A stretch of DNA of 64,000 nt from Trileptium ribeirensis (lineage: Eukaryota > Nematoda > Enoplea > Enoplida > Thoracostomopsidae), in NCBI GenBank assembly GCA_030248225.1, contig JASANE010012226.1:62001-126000 (forward strand), in the 5' to 3' direction. The notes below the pieces were generated by a model. It saw only the letters and a program-made list of their open reading frames with translations. It made no database searches and was not told the DNA's origin. This document shows, piece after piece, positions 15,001-30,000 of the stretch. Position 1 is the first letter of the stretch. Every line of letters starts with the position of its first letter. A program made the position numbers and the translations under genes.

Positions 15001-18000
15001 CGAGTGTAATTAACGGGATCATCGAAGAATGGCCTATGGAGTGCTAACTGAAGCATACCTAATTGCCAGGGTGTAACCAGAATTCCGGTTCCGGCGAAAA
15101 TCGTGTTCCGGTTGCGGTTCCAGCAAAGAGCAAAAACCATACCGGAACCGGAATTCCGGGTTTAAAAATTTTGATCGAAATTCTCGACATTTTTGCTTGA
15201 TCCCTGATCCAAACGTATGTAATATAATATTATACAATGATCAAGCTCCAATACAACCAAGGAAAAGAAAAGATTAACTAAACAATTTGCTGTGTGAAAC
15301 GTAAGTAGGGCACCTAATTTGAGTAGGAATTTTTCATAATAACCTGCAGGAGTTTGTTAATAAATCGAAGCCAGGTCAATGCTTGTAGCAGCTATTTTAC
15401 ACATTCAGAAGTCTCCGGAGTACATTCGAATTAAACCGGTCCAACTGGTTAACACAGTATGGCTAACGTAGAAGTACTTAGCGTATGTTTGGCTAACATA
15501 AATTGCATGAAGCACCAGCCCGTGCGCTTGTAAACTTTGTAAATCAGGCTAAATTGAAGTAAAGTAACATCTGCAACGCATGGCAATGAATACTGTATTT
15601 ACTGAAACTGTGCGAGCAGTATCACTGTTTGTCTCATTTATAGCATTCTAATTGGAAAGTTATCATCATTATCATTTAACTGACGAACACTGTTTGTCCA
15701 ACGCTAGCCTAAACTGTGTCTCTTACCATTGATCAGAAAATTACTTTCTATATATTAATTTCTCTTAGAATCATATAAACCAATAATTTCAAGTTTTCTA
15801 CAGAATGACATGTAACACACGTATGTGTAGTAAAAGGAGGCGACTGGGGACAGCGCGAAAGTGGTTTTTCTACGCTCCATGCGTTGTAAGCACATCCAAT
15901 TTGACGCAGTTTATGCAAGTGTGTATAGTGGAACGCATTTTTTGCTCTGGGTGTCCAAAAACCGTCATATTGATCGATAAATAAATATTATTAGCTTCCT
16001 CAGTCTTTTTAAAGTTTCAGAAAGGCAATAACGTCATCGCAATACATTAAGTTTAATGCAAAAGTTCTTTTTAATAGATTTTAAATCCACTGTACCTTTA
16101 TTTTTTCCTTCATCTGTTTTACTATAATATAAGTTTAGAAGTCCAGGTTCCTGATCCGGTTTAAAAGGACGATTACGGTTCCGGTAAATTTCGGTCCCGG
16201 TTATTCCCTGGTTAAAACTTTGAAACTTGATTTGTGGTTGGCTAGGCTTATTACGAAGACCAGGTTCTGGTTCAGGGATCCGGTTTAAATGGACGGTTCC
16301 GGTTATTCCCTGCTTTTTGTCTTCTCAATCCAAGGAAAACTAGCTGCAATGGCCTATGAAAAGTCACTACCACTGTCAACGTAAAACCCCAGGCGACTAA
16401 TGGCAGAATACAAGGCAGGGAAGCGATTGAAACTAGGAAATTGGCCCGGCATAGCAAGGAGTGTTAGTAGCCGGGTTCATCTCAACAATTCCAACCGGGA
16501 AGAATTAGTTAGTTATGCCTTAACCCCACCAAGGCAACGCAAAGTTAGTGTTGTATTCAATGACAGTTTGGATGAGCCGATGAGAAAGAAAGATCCCGCG
16601 AAGCATCGTAAAGCAGCAGCGGAGCGTACCATAGAACGGCTGGGTGGACCATGCGTTGCGTATATATCTACACCGACGGCTCAGCGGAAAATTCAGTCAA
16701 TAATGGAGGCAGAGGTGCCTGGTAATTAATTGTATCAGTGATGAAAAAATGAAACTAAAGGCGTCAGCATGGAGGTTGACGGACAGCAACAGAACAGAAC
16801 TGACTGCTAACCACATTACGTTACAGAAAGTTGTGGTCATCCAACAATCTAAAAAGTTGTGGTCATCCAACAATCTAAAAATAATGCAATCAGAGGACAA
16901 ATCTATCTGTCACAGATTCAAAATCAACGGTACAAAAGCTAGCAAATGGAGCATGGCAACAAGAATTGGTGCCCAACATTCTTGCACTAAGTCACAAAAT
17001 AACAGCCAATGGAAATCCTTGACGTACTGTACAATGAATCCTGAGTATAATTACGGACCTGGTGTGAACGAACGAGTGGATGTCATCGCAAAGCAGGCCA
17101 TCGAAGCAGTGGTATTGATTATAACACGGAAATGACTGTCATCTCAAAACTGTAAGAACTAATGGCTGAAGAAGATGAAACCACCGGTGAAAACAACAAG
17201 AACAGCGCCAAGTGCACTTGAAAGCGAAATGAGTACGTACCAAAAGACGTTGATCTAAAGAATGCGAACTGGCCGATACACACCAGAACTAACATGGTAT
17301 CGACATTTCATAGCTAGTCGACAGGATAAGCCACAGTCTCCAACCTGTGGAAAATGTAACGCGAAAGATGAAAAGATGATTCACATCATGATAGAATGCC
17401 CCGCATTGGACGCGATATATCGGAATTGACAATCCAGCGGTGGCAAGGTATACCAACCCGACGAACATGATTGGTTACTTGCGGCAAGCTGACATGACCA
17501 GCCGCCTATGATATTCGGATTGCGGCACCCAGAAAACATCATCAAGGTATACGAAAAACTCGATTATTAATCCAGTTTTCACATGTACGCGAACAAAATA
17601 TTGCAATGCTACATGACAAAATAGTGACTGCGAACGGTACCTATGCCATACCCTATCGCAAATCGCATTCGTGAACATAAGGTAAAATCGCAATTTGTGC
17701 GCATTCATCGTTTTTGCGAGTGTGAACTGACTTGACAAAGGAAAAACTCATGTGTACGCATTTAAAGTAAACTCACGCATGCGATGGTTAAATACTACTT
17801 TATATTCTTACAAAACAGTAATTTCGAAGTTCCCTTTAGCTTCGAATCGGAAAAACAGAATGCTATTCTATTTGAGATTAACCATGACTAGCCTCTTAAT
17901 CAACATCGCAATAGAAAATTTATTAGATTTTATCTCAGGCGTTACGGCAATTTCACTTATAAACTTTATGGCAGCCTACGATATAGCAGTAATCAGCTGT

Positions 18001-21000
18001 TGCTCAATTTCAGTGAATTTGAGTGTTAATTATCTGTTTTAGATAATTACCATTGGCTTCATTCCGTCTAGCTACAGTATTCGCCACAAATAACTGTTGC
18101 CATACGAGCGAGCAACAGACGAGCTGGCAACAAGCGACAAACGACCGAACAAAAACAAACTACAAACGTACGACCAGCGGGCGAGTACTGTAAATTATGC
18201 ATGTCACGTTGCAGTACAGTTAATACTGTAAACACAATCAATGATCGGAATCATAAGCATTAAGTTAAAGCTTTAAAATAATGATCCTGTCTTATTAATA
18301 ATGCTACAACTTTTTATGCTTAAGCACATACTTTTCGATAGCACTGTTTGCAAACACTGTCGCGGAAATTTCCCCAAACTACGTTGTTGCTACGATTGAA
18401 CTCTTTAATCAACTGGTAGACCTACAACAAAGATCTGTAGAAGACAATAATATTTTCCATAAAAAGATTAGATATAGAAAACTTCCACAGATAAACCCTA
18501 AATGCAAAATGATCATATAGTATAATGCCTCATGTAGAGTATTACAAGTTAAATAAATATACATAGATGCGTAACTACACATGAAGAATCTCAATTTAAA
18601 TTCTGAACTACAAAATACTGCAACACCCTGACACTGACATATATTACAGTGCACTCAGCATTGACTCAAGCCGAAAAAATCTAAAGTTGGGTATGCTGTA
18701 CATAAAAGGCTTGCACTATCATTATCAAGTAGTATCTCTCAAGGGAGTGTGAAATGGAGCGAGTGTAGTTTGCCATACACTTGTCATTATGTGTAACCAC
18801 GTGCTACAGGAGTGAAAAAGTATTATTAAATTGTACTTCAGATAAGCAAAATATGGTATTCAGCATAGCGAAATCCTACAAACATGATATATCAGTTCTG
18901 ACACCATGAACGCAATACATAGCTAAATAAAGGAAGACCGAAAGCTGGAAATCGAGTTCATTGACCTTAAACCCACTGAATAGACTAGAGCATGAAATCT
19001 TCGTGCTATTGTCCAGATAATCAAACCAACGTTTTTATCCTACCAAAAAACCTATATAGTCCATTCTTGATGCCGCGCGAAGCAATACCTAACCAAGCAG
19101 ATTAATATGGATAACATTTTGGGGATTGGGTTCGTCGACTGTAACACACTTGAAACAATATGAAAGAGTATAACATACTCAAGTTGGACTACGCTGGGTT
19201 CTCCAAATTGGGAGAGTGGGGCCCCCTGGCATTTTTCGGTTCCCCCGGTTCATGCCCTCTGGCAAAATTTTGGGCTCCCCACTGTCACCGCCTCGTGGAA
19301 AATTTTTTGTTTCCAATCGGTCCAAAGTACATTAAATCTGATCAAAATTTGTATATACTAAAATTCCCTTCTGAAGCCCAAAATTACATAAATTTTGTCA
19401 AAATTTGCTTCAAAATTGGTTTTCTCTCTATCAAAAGCGGTTTGGCAGTGTTTCTGACACGGTTTTTAACCGTTTTTCTCTTAACAAATTGGAACGCCCC
19501 CGGTTCGTCCCCATTGCCAAAATTTTCAGCGAATGGAGAGCCCAGCTACAGAAAGCATAACCAACGTATTCCGCGTGTTTGTTAATGATACTACCTCATA
19601 GATACTCGTTTAAAATCAAAAATATATAATGGCATATCGAAATTGGATATTTCAGGCAAAGGTCGTCGAAGCATATTCTTGCCTATACTAGACCATGGAG
19701 TTGTATCAAAAAAACTATTGCAGGAGAGTTGGAGATCTCAACGAGAGAGGCCTCAGCCTTGACAATTTGGCTCTATGGCAAGGTATTACATTCTTAATTC
19801 CGTGTGCAGGAATACCTAACCAAACACATGAAGATGGATTGCATTTTGTAGATTGGGTTCGTCGATGGTAACAACCTTTGAAACATAATGAAAGAGTATA
19901 ATATACTCAAGTTGGACTACAGATAGCATAACCATCGTATTCAGCGTGCTTGATAATAGCAAGAGTGCATTAGGAAAGAGTATGACACTTCCCTGCACTT
20001 ACATGTTACCCGTGTTTGATGATACGGCGTTTTCGGCCTGACCCCCCCCCCCACCGAAAACGCCAGTATCATCAAACACGGGCTAACATGTGAGTCCTGG
20101 GAAGTGTCGTACTCTTTTTCCTAATGCACTCTTGGTAATAGATACTACCTCATAGATACTCGTTTGAAATCAAACACATGCAATGACCCATCGAAATTTA
20201 ATATTCCAGGCAAAGGTCGTCGAAGTGTATTCGAGCTCATACGGGACCATGCAGTTGTCACACAAAAATATTATTGCAGGAAAGTTGGAGATTTCAACGA
20301 GAGATTCGTGGTAATCATTTTTGGCTTCTGTCTCGACAATTTGGCTGTATGGCTAGGTTTTACAAAAAACCCTTAAACTCGATTTTTGACCATTTTTACC
20401 CGGAAGCGAAGCATTTTGGGCATTTGATTTTAAAAATTTTTTAGTTTGTTATTGTTCGCTCGTTGCTCGCTCGTAAGGCGATAGTCAATAGTGCTGGCAG
20501 AGATTTTTCAAGATGAACAATGTGTTCAGACTGGGTATGATTAGGATTTCACTGGGTCTGATTAAGTATTCTGGGTCTGTAGCAACAAAAATGGTGTATA
20601 AATACACAAAATATTGTAATGATTAGAAATGTACGTTTGCAAATATGAATATACTATTAATTTGTTTCCGCATTCCTATCCAGCCACTGCGCTGGAGACG
20701 AGCGGAAATTTTTAATTATGAGGTCAATCACAAAATTATAATCAAAATTAGGAAAATTGTGAAGAAAAGGGAAAATTAAAATTGTTGGATGTCAAAACTT
20801 ATGCTGAAATTTTTTTCAAATTATCACGATTTAAATCAAAATCTTACTGTCTTTCGCTTAGTCCTGATTAGAACATAAGTCGGATTAGAAAATTTCGGGC
20901 CTGGACTCTATGGTTGCACCAAAAAACCCATGTGGCTGGTACGGGCGTTTTAATAAAGACGAAGCCGTTTTGTTCTGATTATGCAATCAACAGAGCAGCG

Positions 21001-24000
21001 AAAACACTAAAAAAATGAGTTCGTAACCCAAATTTTCAAATTCTGTTCGTGAAGTCCACAATCGTGCGTTCCAGTACAACTATGTTAAATCATTTTGTTT
21101 ATTTGTTTACTCACTAAGCAATGAAAGCTAGTATATATCATCAACCATTTAAGCAGCATGGCTGATATTCGGTCGTTTCGTAAATTGATGCTCAATATAG
21201 CTGCACATGTTTCTCTAAATTATATATCCAACACTTAGAATTCACCACCTTGCTAGGACAAACTACTAGTTATATAACTATTCCACGCAAGAAATAGAAA
21301 ACTCTCTGTATGATATTCAAACCGATAAATTATTTAAGTAATCAGTGTTGACTGTACAAATATGTGGTAGAACAAAAATACCGTTATTTAGATCACATGG
21401 ATTGCAGCACTGACATAGCCACAATAAAGATTAGTCTACAACGAAAACAAAGAATCACATACACCATCAAGCAATTCTGGGCTCTCTGTTTTGACGTCAA
21501 TATTAATCGGTACATCGGGAAATTCTTCGAATACCTCTCGAAGCCGCGGAATCCGCCGATCCGTTTGATCGAGGTAATCTGACCGATATTAAATAAGATA
21601 ACAATAAAAATCGACATATCAAAACAACACACACATTACATTATCGAAACTTATGCAACAAGCTCCGGCGCAGCCAAGTTGCATAAACAAAATTTACAAA
21701 AATTCTGGTATTTATTCAAGATAAAACACCGGTTGCCAATCTGTGGATTCCAACATGTTGTTTCTAAATTCTTGTCACGAAAATGTGTCAAATCAAAGCA
21801 CGAGTTTCAAATATAATTGATATAAGGCTAAAAATAATATATAAAATATTACGTATCATAAACATCCATAATGAATCTGAGGTTTAAACAGTCTAGAACT
21901 ACAGATCGATTTAGTTTTTTTATCATAGTTAACATTTTTATTACTGGCAATTTTATAAAAATTAAACGTCCGATAACATTCAACAGGCACAATCGAACAC
22001 TGTTCGAATTCGAATTGATGTTGAACAAGTAAAACAGAACCTTCATAAACAACAATAATACAGTCATTTCTGGCAGGTCCTGTATACGAGCCATTAATTA
22101 TCACACTAACCATTGGACAGAACGCAATACTTAATACTAACATTAAAATACTATTGCCTGACGATAACCTTCAACTATCTTACAGCGACTAAACCTATGT
22201 GGCTTGATCTATGGCCGGAATGCGTGGCTATTATAAATGGTCATAAGATATTTGTAACAACTGAAGTTTGAGGGGTCGCTTCAAAAACACCGCACATGAG
22301 CGAAAATTAGAGAACTGAAAACTTGTGTGTGCGAATACGATTCTGTTCGGGGGACATCAGATGAATGGTGGCAGAGGAACAATAAATTTACCTTATTGCC
22401 ATAATGATTATATAATATAGTGGGCCCTCCATTCGCAGAAAATTTTGTCAGGGGCATGAACGCCCCCGGTTCCGAACCGAAGGCGCCCGATTTTGCCAAG
22501 AGAAAACGGTTAAAATCATGTCAGAAAGACTGGCAAAACGCCTGATTGAAAGAAAAAGCTATTTTGAAGCAAATTTTGAAAAAATTTGCGAAATTTTTGT
22601 TTCAGAACGAAATTTTAGTACAAATTTTATGTACTATGGACCGATCGGAAACAAAAAAATTCGCTAATATGCACTGAACCGAGAGAGCCCAAAATTTTGC
22701 CAGGGGGATGAACAGGTGGCACCTGTTTTGAACCAAAGGGAACCGAAAAATCGATGAGCTCAGATTGAAGATCCAAGATATATTCATAGTCCTCTGTTGA
22801 CCAGGATGTCTCCAATACAATAACTCAAAGGCACAGCCACAGCGGCGAGCCAAAATTTGAGTGCAGACGATAAAGCGTTTACTAATGGCCGAAGACACTA
22901 CCCGACTTTGACACTACGAAAGGATGTTATATATCGTTATCACGATTAGTATCACATTTAGGTAATTGGAAACAATAATTATTACGGACCTATTATGGCG
23001 AACATCTGCAATGCATAGCAGCCATGTTCCCAGTTCGCAGAATTTTTCTAAGTAATCTGGTCGTTTTAATATACAGATGAGACTATTCTCATTTTCAAAA
23101 AACTTAGAATTCCTATAACGCTATCATGTTTTTCTTCGACATTGCTAAATAAAATCATTCTGCAGCAAAATACACTATCCTGTTGCCTGATTATGAAACT
23201 AATCCCCAAATTATCCATTTTTTTACATTGGATGAGTTTAATGAAGATTGGGACATACCAGTGAGTAACCAGAACCATAATGGGCACTGCAACTTTTACG
23301 GGAACCTGGCTGAGAGCGGAACCTGGTCTTATTAATAAAATAAAGTCAAATGAAGTATTGTGCGTGACTAAACTTAAGGTGACCCCGCCAACCATCCTAT
23401 TCTGTCATTACCGATATCGAATCGCAAACCCTTGTTACGGATAACATGCTTAATTTCATTCGGTTTTTCGCTAACCGAAAATTGGCAAAATCAAATTCAA
23501 GTGCCAGAAATTGAACATTGTGTTCGAACAGAATTTTGGCGATTTCAGTTTGCAGAAATCCTGTTCCGTAATGTATTATCATTTAAATTTGCATTATACA
23601 GTGTTCGCGAACAAATTTAATGCAAAAGTGACGTCACAATCAAATCGACAAATTTTCGTTCTCAAACGTTCGGGTAATTTTACTTCAATTTTCGCGAACA
23701 CAAAATGGTTAGATTCCAATCACGAGCGCTGTGTTCGCGAACAGTTTTACGCCAAATTTCAATTGACCAAAACTTAACAAAATCCGTAACAAATTTTATC
23801 CAAAACTACAAAATAGGATGTTTGCCGGGGTCATTTTAAGCTTACTCGCGCATTATAGACTATTGTTTCTTGGCGGCTAACTATGACTGGACACGTTGGT
23901 TTCGTTGTTTTAAAAATGCCTTGGGTACGTCGTTACTCCTCTGAGGTGCTGCATGAGGTTACCAATATGCTGAATTTAGGCAGCAAAAATTATAGCATTT

Positions 24001-27000
24001 TTATCAATTAGTTATAGATTGAGGGCTGCAGTGCGTGAACATATTTCTGTTATAGCTACATAAGATGAATAAAATTACAGTTGCGTGAAAAGCAGGCAAT
24101 TCGCAAGTACTAGGACCCTACAACGTAAGTTTGATCTTAATGCAATATTTCTTTAAATGCTAAAATTTGGAATAGTTACGTATCCCTACGTTGTGAAATT
24201 TAAATTAATCATCTAAATTAAAACAATATTTACGCTAATTTTAGCTCCAACCTTGGCTCACAACACTTCCTTGATTGAAGAAATTGACATAACAATGCTC
24301 TGCCTACGTATGCACTGAAAGCTGGGCAAAGCAGGCATTCAAAAGATTGGGCTAACCAAACAGGTCGAAAATTCTGACCCTTCCAAAAACTGCAAAGACG
24401 TTAAACATCTCCAAATAAAACGACTTTGCAAACATGCTAAATTTAAAATAAAACAGTAGAAATAGAATTCATGTAATAACATTTAATATAATATAAAATT
24501 AAGTATTCAAACAAAAATTAAATACAAGTAAGCATGTTTGACGGTTTACTCGTCTCGTTTGTTGACATACATCCGTTACAATTAATTGTTAAAATTAAAC
24601 CGACAGTTTTCCACAATTGCATAAAAAATAATTATCTATATACTTCGATGAAATTCATTATATGGATCCAGATTCATTGTAGGCAGCTCCTGAAAGCGTA
24701 TGATACAATATAGCAGAAATACGTTGACAACACTTTATAACATACAAAACTTTGCTACATATAGATTACGAAATATCAGTTTCGTTGTTGCCAATGCTAA
24801 ATTGGTATAAATCTTTACGCAAAGTGTCACAGAAAAACTATTAGCAACGTAAAATAAGTTATAGGTGTTGACATGGGGGTAGGCTGGCATATCACACTAA
24901 GGATCGGACCCCCGAGACACGCCCTTCACAAATGCGCGAAAACTTTTGCGAAGACTAGCAGAAATAGGTAAACATCGGTTGAACATTTTAGAAAAACCTC
25001 GGAACATTAACAGCAAATGGCAAAATTGTTTGAATGGACATTTGATTATTTCAGGGTTCTGCCTCCAGGACAGTGTACCCATTGAGCCGATGGCGCTTGG
25101 ACACCGATAACATAAGTATTATTCTCAATTTTACTAAAACTGAAAATTCACAGCTACACATAATTAGCTCGGTGAATCGAATAAATTTACACACATGACA
25201 ACACTGATGGTATAGCATCTACAACTGTCGTATGTTATAAATTACAGACTTTAATCTTCGACGATGGCACTTAAAATCGTACATAGTTCCTGCCAACTTG
25301 TAGCGTACAAATCACTGCTTTTGCGGCGCCTGTTATTTGTGTGTTTGTGTATATGAAATGAAAGTGACGCAGATTTGTCCAAGACTGGTGCCTCTGATTC
25401 ACTAAAAGTCTGCTAGATCATTGGTTTCGATAAACAGTGTATGAACTATTTCGTTGTTATGCGCTAAACCATCTTCAGACGATCATTACATTGTTAGTCA
25501 TCAAAACAGTGTTCATCGCTTCTTGGGACATTCGAACTATGATAGCTACTAATGGCGAAAGTGTTATTGCTAAATCGTTATCTCAGCATAATGTACATAT
25601 TCCTGTTTTATCCGAAAATCTCTTTAACGAAAGGTTCGTTAGGCCGACTTTATCTTGTTTTTACCAACAGTAAACGCTTACAACTTGAACTTTCGACTGT
25701 GATCTGGCCATATACTTTGTGTTCAAAAAATTGTGTAAATTTTTTGGTTGGTTGTTGTGTTCTTTTTGTTTGCTCTATAGACACCTTCGCTACACTGTTC
25801 TTCCAGGAGGTCAAAAAGCTGACCGTTGAATCGAAATAGCTTTGTAGTTTCGGCAAGAAAAACACTGGAATCTTATTGTCATTTTATTAGCACGCTGCTG
25901 TTTCGTAAACAAATGTTCAAAGAGTTTTTGTTGAAGCGCTGGAAATGTAGCTTTGTTAATAGGCTTTTGTTGACATTCGAGATAATAGGCGTGAGAAATA
26001 TCTCTTAACGTAGTCTGCACTGGACCATAGACCGCTACGTCTCTAGGCTGCAAGTATAGTTGAGGTTAAATTATATTAAATACCGTTTTTCAGGGCGAGC
26101 TCTTGAATACAATGGCTCTGATGAGTAGAATGCCCATCCTCAAAATGAACGATGAGTTCTTCCATGTCAACGCTGTTTGGAATAAATGGTCGCTGGAGCC
26201 AGCCCAGCACAAGTGGCTCTTGAATCCAACCCCGCGGCGAGTTTTTGTAGCGCGTACTGGGAGGACCATTGTGCCATGATTCATCGTAAAGATGTTGCGG
26301 CCGAAAAATTATGTATGTCGGTAGAACTTTGCCTGATACGTTGATGCAGGTTACAACGGTTATTGATTCTCTACCAGTACTGGGCTGCAGATGAGAAGGA
26401 TGTGCTTTCCCAAAACACAAACACGTGCTCCTTCTTATTGTCATCAGTAAAACGCATCTCATCCATATTTTAATATGTGTTCTGCCCGATCACCATATCC
26501 ACAAAATTTTGACTAAAAATGTTTAAACCAATGAAATTAGAATGTAGATTAGGAATAAAAACAGTTGTTTCTACGCAGAAATACACTAATCATATACATT
26601 CCATGCTAGTTATATAAAAAGCTGCGACGTTATACAGCAAATGTCTTAAGGGGTCAGAACCTCCCGAATGAGCTCCCATATTACTGAACCTTAATACAGT
26701 TGATATGATTTGTCTTAAATCAATCTTGTTGAAAATTAAATGAGTTTCCTGACTGTCAATATGCCTTCTAACTTCAGTAATACTACTACATTTACGAATA
26801 CTACTATAAAAGTGTTGTGAGTTTTATTTTACATTTTAAAGTTAACATTCAGATGATTTTAAAACTAAATTATAAAAATGCGAACAGTGTGACAAACAAT
26901 TTTTCTTCGTCTAGCTGACAGTGACATTTCAAATACCATCTAGTGCAGAGTCGTTCGATGTTTCAAAACTCAACTTACGTGATATGGGAAATCGCTAATA

Positions 27001-30000
27001 TTTGCATTAATGCCGCAAATTCTTAGCAAACTTGGATCGTGCGCAACGACGATGGTTTTATCGGCACATATTTGACAATCCAACTCCAACATATCGGTGC
27101 CAACTGCCATTGCACTATAATAATAATAATAAATAAAATATATATCGATCAATAAAAAAAGACCGGTTAGGAAAACCACAAACACCAGTGCTTCATTAAG
27201 CATTAATATAGCTTTTGAAGCGACTTAACAAAATCGAACAAATAATATTGTACAAGTATAGCTCAAAAATGTTTTTGCGTCAACTAAAGGACGGTACTCT
27301 CTACGGTCACGTAACGTAGATTACTATGTTCGGAAATAATCATTTTTTATATTAACATAGACAGGTGTACATTCGTTCTTACAATATAGTGTTTTCATAC
27401 TTTATCACGGTTTTGTCATTGCAGCAACATGTTATGAGATAGTTGACGTCTTATTTTCGATGCCGAATAATACTTACCAAACACAATTATTCCATTTATT
27501 GAAGAAAATCTCCATTTTTCTTTGTACCAGCCCCGCTTCATAGATATCAAAGATGCCTAATTTTGATGCGGAATAAATTTGTACCCAGTTCAATTATACA
27601 GTAAACAGCAGACGCTAATCAAGAAAAGCGTCGCTAACACAAAAACTTGCTTATTTTATATTTCGCCTTTAAGTCTGGCTCATAAAATAAAAAACTTCAC
27701 ATCTCAATCGCATCTTTGGACGAGTGTTACTGGCACTGCTGACGGAATAATTATTCCATTCCATTTGCAGTACATCAAGTGACCGTAGCAAAAGAGCATT
27801 TGAAATATAGCTAGGATCACGTAGCTTGTAAACAATCCCTAATAATTTTGGATATATTTCTTCATGTACGTGTTATGTTACAATAGTTAGGATTCCGTCG
27901 TCTGAGACACTTCGTATTTCGTAAACTAAAGACAATATTTGCAAACCGCACCTATAATTCGTCCCGAGAACTACAGGCTACAGTGTAACACCGAATAATG
28001 CAAGCACAACTCAGCTTTCTGGGATCTGTAAACATAAAATTAAAAGGACATAAAATTTATGAACGGTAAAATTTGCATTACAATAGTACAACGCTTGTTT
28101 CAATGCAACAAAACAAAGCTACCTACAAGTATAATATAGACTTACACTAATGCAGCAAAAACATCAAGTTTGCCTAATGGATCCTTTGACGATTAGGAAA
28201 TGGACGGCACAATTATCAGCCTGCATTTTTCAATTATCACCCTAATGTTCTTTTGCCAGTTTCAGACGTTAACATCGATCTCTTCACACTGATAAATTTG
28301 TAGACACTTAAGTAGGAAGACTATCTTTATTAAAGTGGCACGAAGGGCATAAGTTTTCAACTTTCTATGATTTCTATACTGCCTGGTCATTTGCAAATGA
28401 AAAGGGGCTTACCTCTCATTAACTCAGCGTGACGCGTATGGGACACATCCTCCCGCTTTTGGCAAAAAATATTTCTTTTTGGCCAACATGATTTTGGGTA
28501 ACATTTTGTACAATTTTCATCATTTTATCGAAATTCTTCCACAGAGAGGTTTCGAGGTTTTATAGGGAGAAGAGGCTGGCATTTCATCGGCTACGCGTAA
28601 CCTTTAAGAGATACTTCCTCTAACGCCTAAAATTTTTATTTTTGACATAAATTTTGGTTCATAAAATTTTTTCCAATTTCCCTTATTTTTACTAAAATAT
28701 TGCCCAATTGTAGACGATTTTCCTCAATTCTCACTCAAATATTGCCGATTTCATTCATTTTAGATAATTTTTTTATAGTTTTTGAAAAAATTCCGATATT
28801 TACAAAAGTCATGATGTTGCCCCCAGTCCCTTATTAGAGGACAGGGCTGACCACTGGGAAATCCGTTTTGCTGAATCACTTAGACTTCTTACAGAACTAC
28901 AATCCTGGTTGTGGTGGAAAACTAGCGGATTAAACAATAAACATAATATTTCAAAGCCACACTTACTGCCTAAACGCAGTCATTGTGTTCTCCAAAGCTT
29001 CAGCAGAACCTGAATAAATGACTATATTATAACTGTTACGTTGTACGTTAACATAGGTAGTGAGAATCTTGTGTGCGACTGGAAGGTATTCAACTGTCAT
29101 GTGTAATGTTACATGCTAAAATAATACATTCATATTGCGCTATACATGCTATGTAACTTGAACCACGGCTATGAAGCGGTGCCCTCCATAAATCCGCCGC
29201 TTCTACTCCGCTCAATTTGATACCAATAAAGCCATCTGTTTGAATGATTTCTTACGCCACTTCGGCAATGGGATGTCTCGACACTTCAGCTCCATATGCT
29301 TGCCGTCCCCTGTGCGATGCCAAGTGATTACTCAGAATGTTTCCTCTCTGTATTAGATTCTAGTCCATGTGTTTCAGATGCTTCGCCAAATTAGCCGATG
29401 ATGGTAGATTGCATCAAGAAACAACGCTGTTCAAGTCTGCTTGACGATAAATTTCTGTCATAGCGATGTCCAGCCATAAACCCTGTGCTGTATTAAAATG
29501 CCTGGATGGATCTAATATTTTAGTGCTCATAGCCTGACAGCTAGTGAATGACCGGTATGCTGGTACCGGCCGGTACCAATGGTACCGATAACAGTACCAG
29601 CACCGGTAAAAACCCATCGCGAAAAGAGCTGTTTATGTTTTGATCAAAACGTTGCTAAATATTGCCTAACATCTGCCATTATTTCAGATTCCTCCGACAT
29701 GTCCCGTATGGTGTAGCTGTTTAATGGAGTGACTCCCACTGACGTACAAAAAAGTTACAATGCCAAATGATGATCTGTGAACAGGTGTGTCTAGGTCGCC
29801 TTGGAATAAGTCTAGCCAACCACAAATCAAGGCTCAAAGTTTTAACCAGGGAATAACCGAGACCAAAATTTACCGGAACCGGAATCGTCCTTTTAAACCG
29901 GATCCAGAATTAGGACTTCGAAACTTATAGTAAAACAGATGAAGGAAGAAATGAAGGTACATCGGATTTAAAATGTAGTAAAAGAACTTTTACATTATAC

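Larger units (their letters stand above)
10720..17450 (+). mobile_element. I-like LINE relic with RNase H, interrupted by MITEs
   Basis: The modules lie in LINE order on the plus strand. An AGDVHPNLGP motif (10897-10926) is followed by a PHD-like Cys/His cluster (about 10940-11035). Endonuclease-like text follows (AWDPFKREDMRGNLIDDW near 13025-13080), then reverse transcriptase (TIIPIKKP, SYRPISLKS near 14040-14105; YILEMGNRLSKNEARF near 14150-14200). RNase H has YIYTDGSAE with the active-site Asp at 16675-16677 and RTELTA near 16795. A CX2CX8HX4C knuckle sits at 17346-17399. Stops and frameshifts occur throughout, and the YxDD position appears as FAL-stop near 14560, so it is dead. RNase H plus the C-terminal knuckle points to the I group; the clade is inferred. 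It lies antisense inside a GDPD1-like intron. Confidence 0.85.
21579..26978. other. Intron region that must hide GDPD1-like exon 4
   Basis: The phase jump between exons 3 and 5 requires an exon here of length 1 modulo 3. From the family it should encode roughly 10-25 residues beginning near an LP motif. I could not place it. The interval also carries family X (22.42-22.75 kb) and a DDE transposase relic (25.65-26.47 kb). Confidence 0.8.

Noticed and set aside
22602..22898. 98-codon minus-strand frame with hydrophilic N-terminus
   Set aside because: More than half lies in repeat family X, and the rest has no similarity I can defend.
23297..23324. Possible missing GDPD1-like exon 4
   Set aside because: Phase and a GTAAAA donor fit, but the nine residues (TRFRSQPGS) lack the expected LP motif and the acceptor is ordinary AT-rich sequence.
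24258..24316. Another exon 4 candidate on the minus strand
   Set aside because: It has a very good acceptor and a GTGAGC donor, but the outgoing phase is wrong for exon 5 and the text is not GDPD-like.
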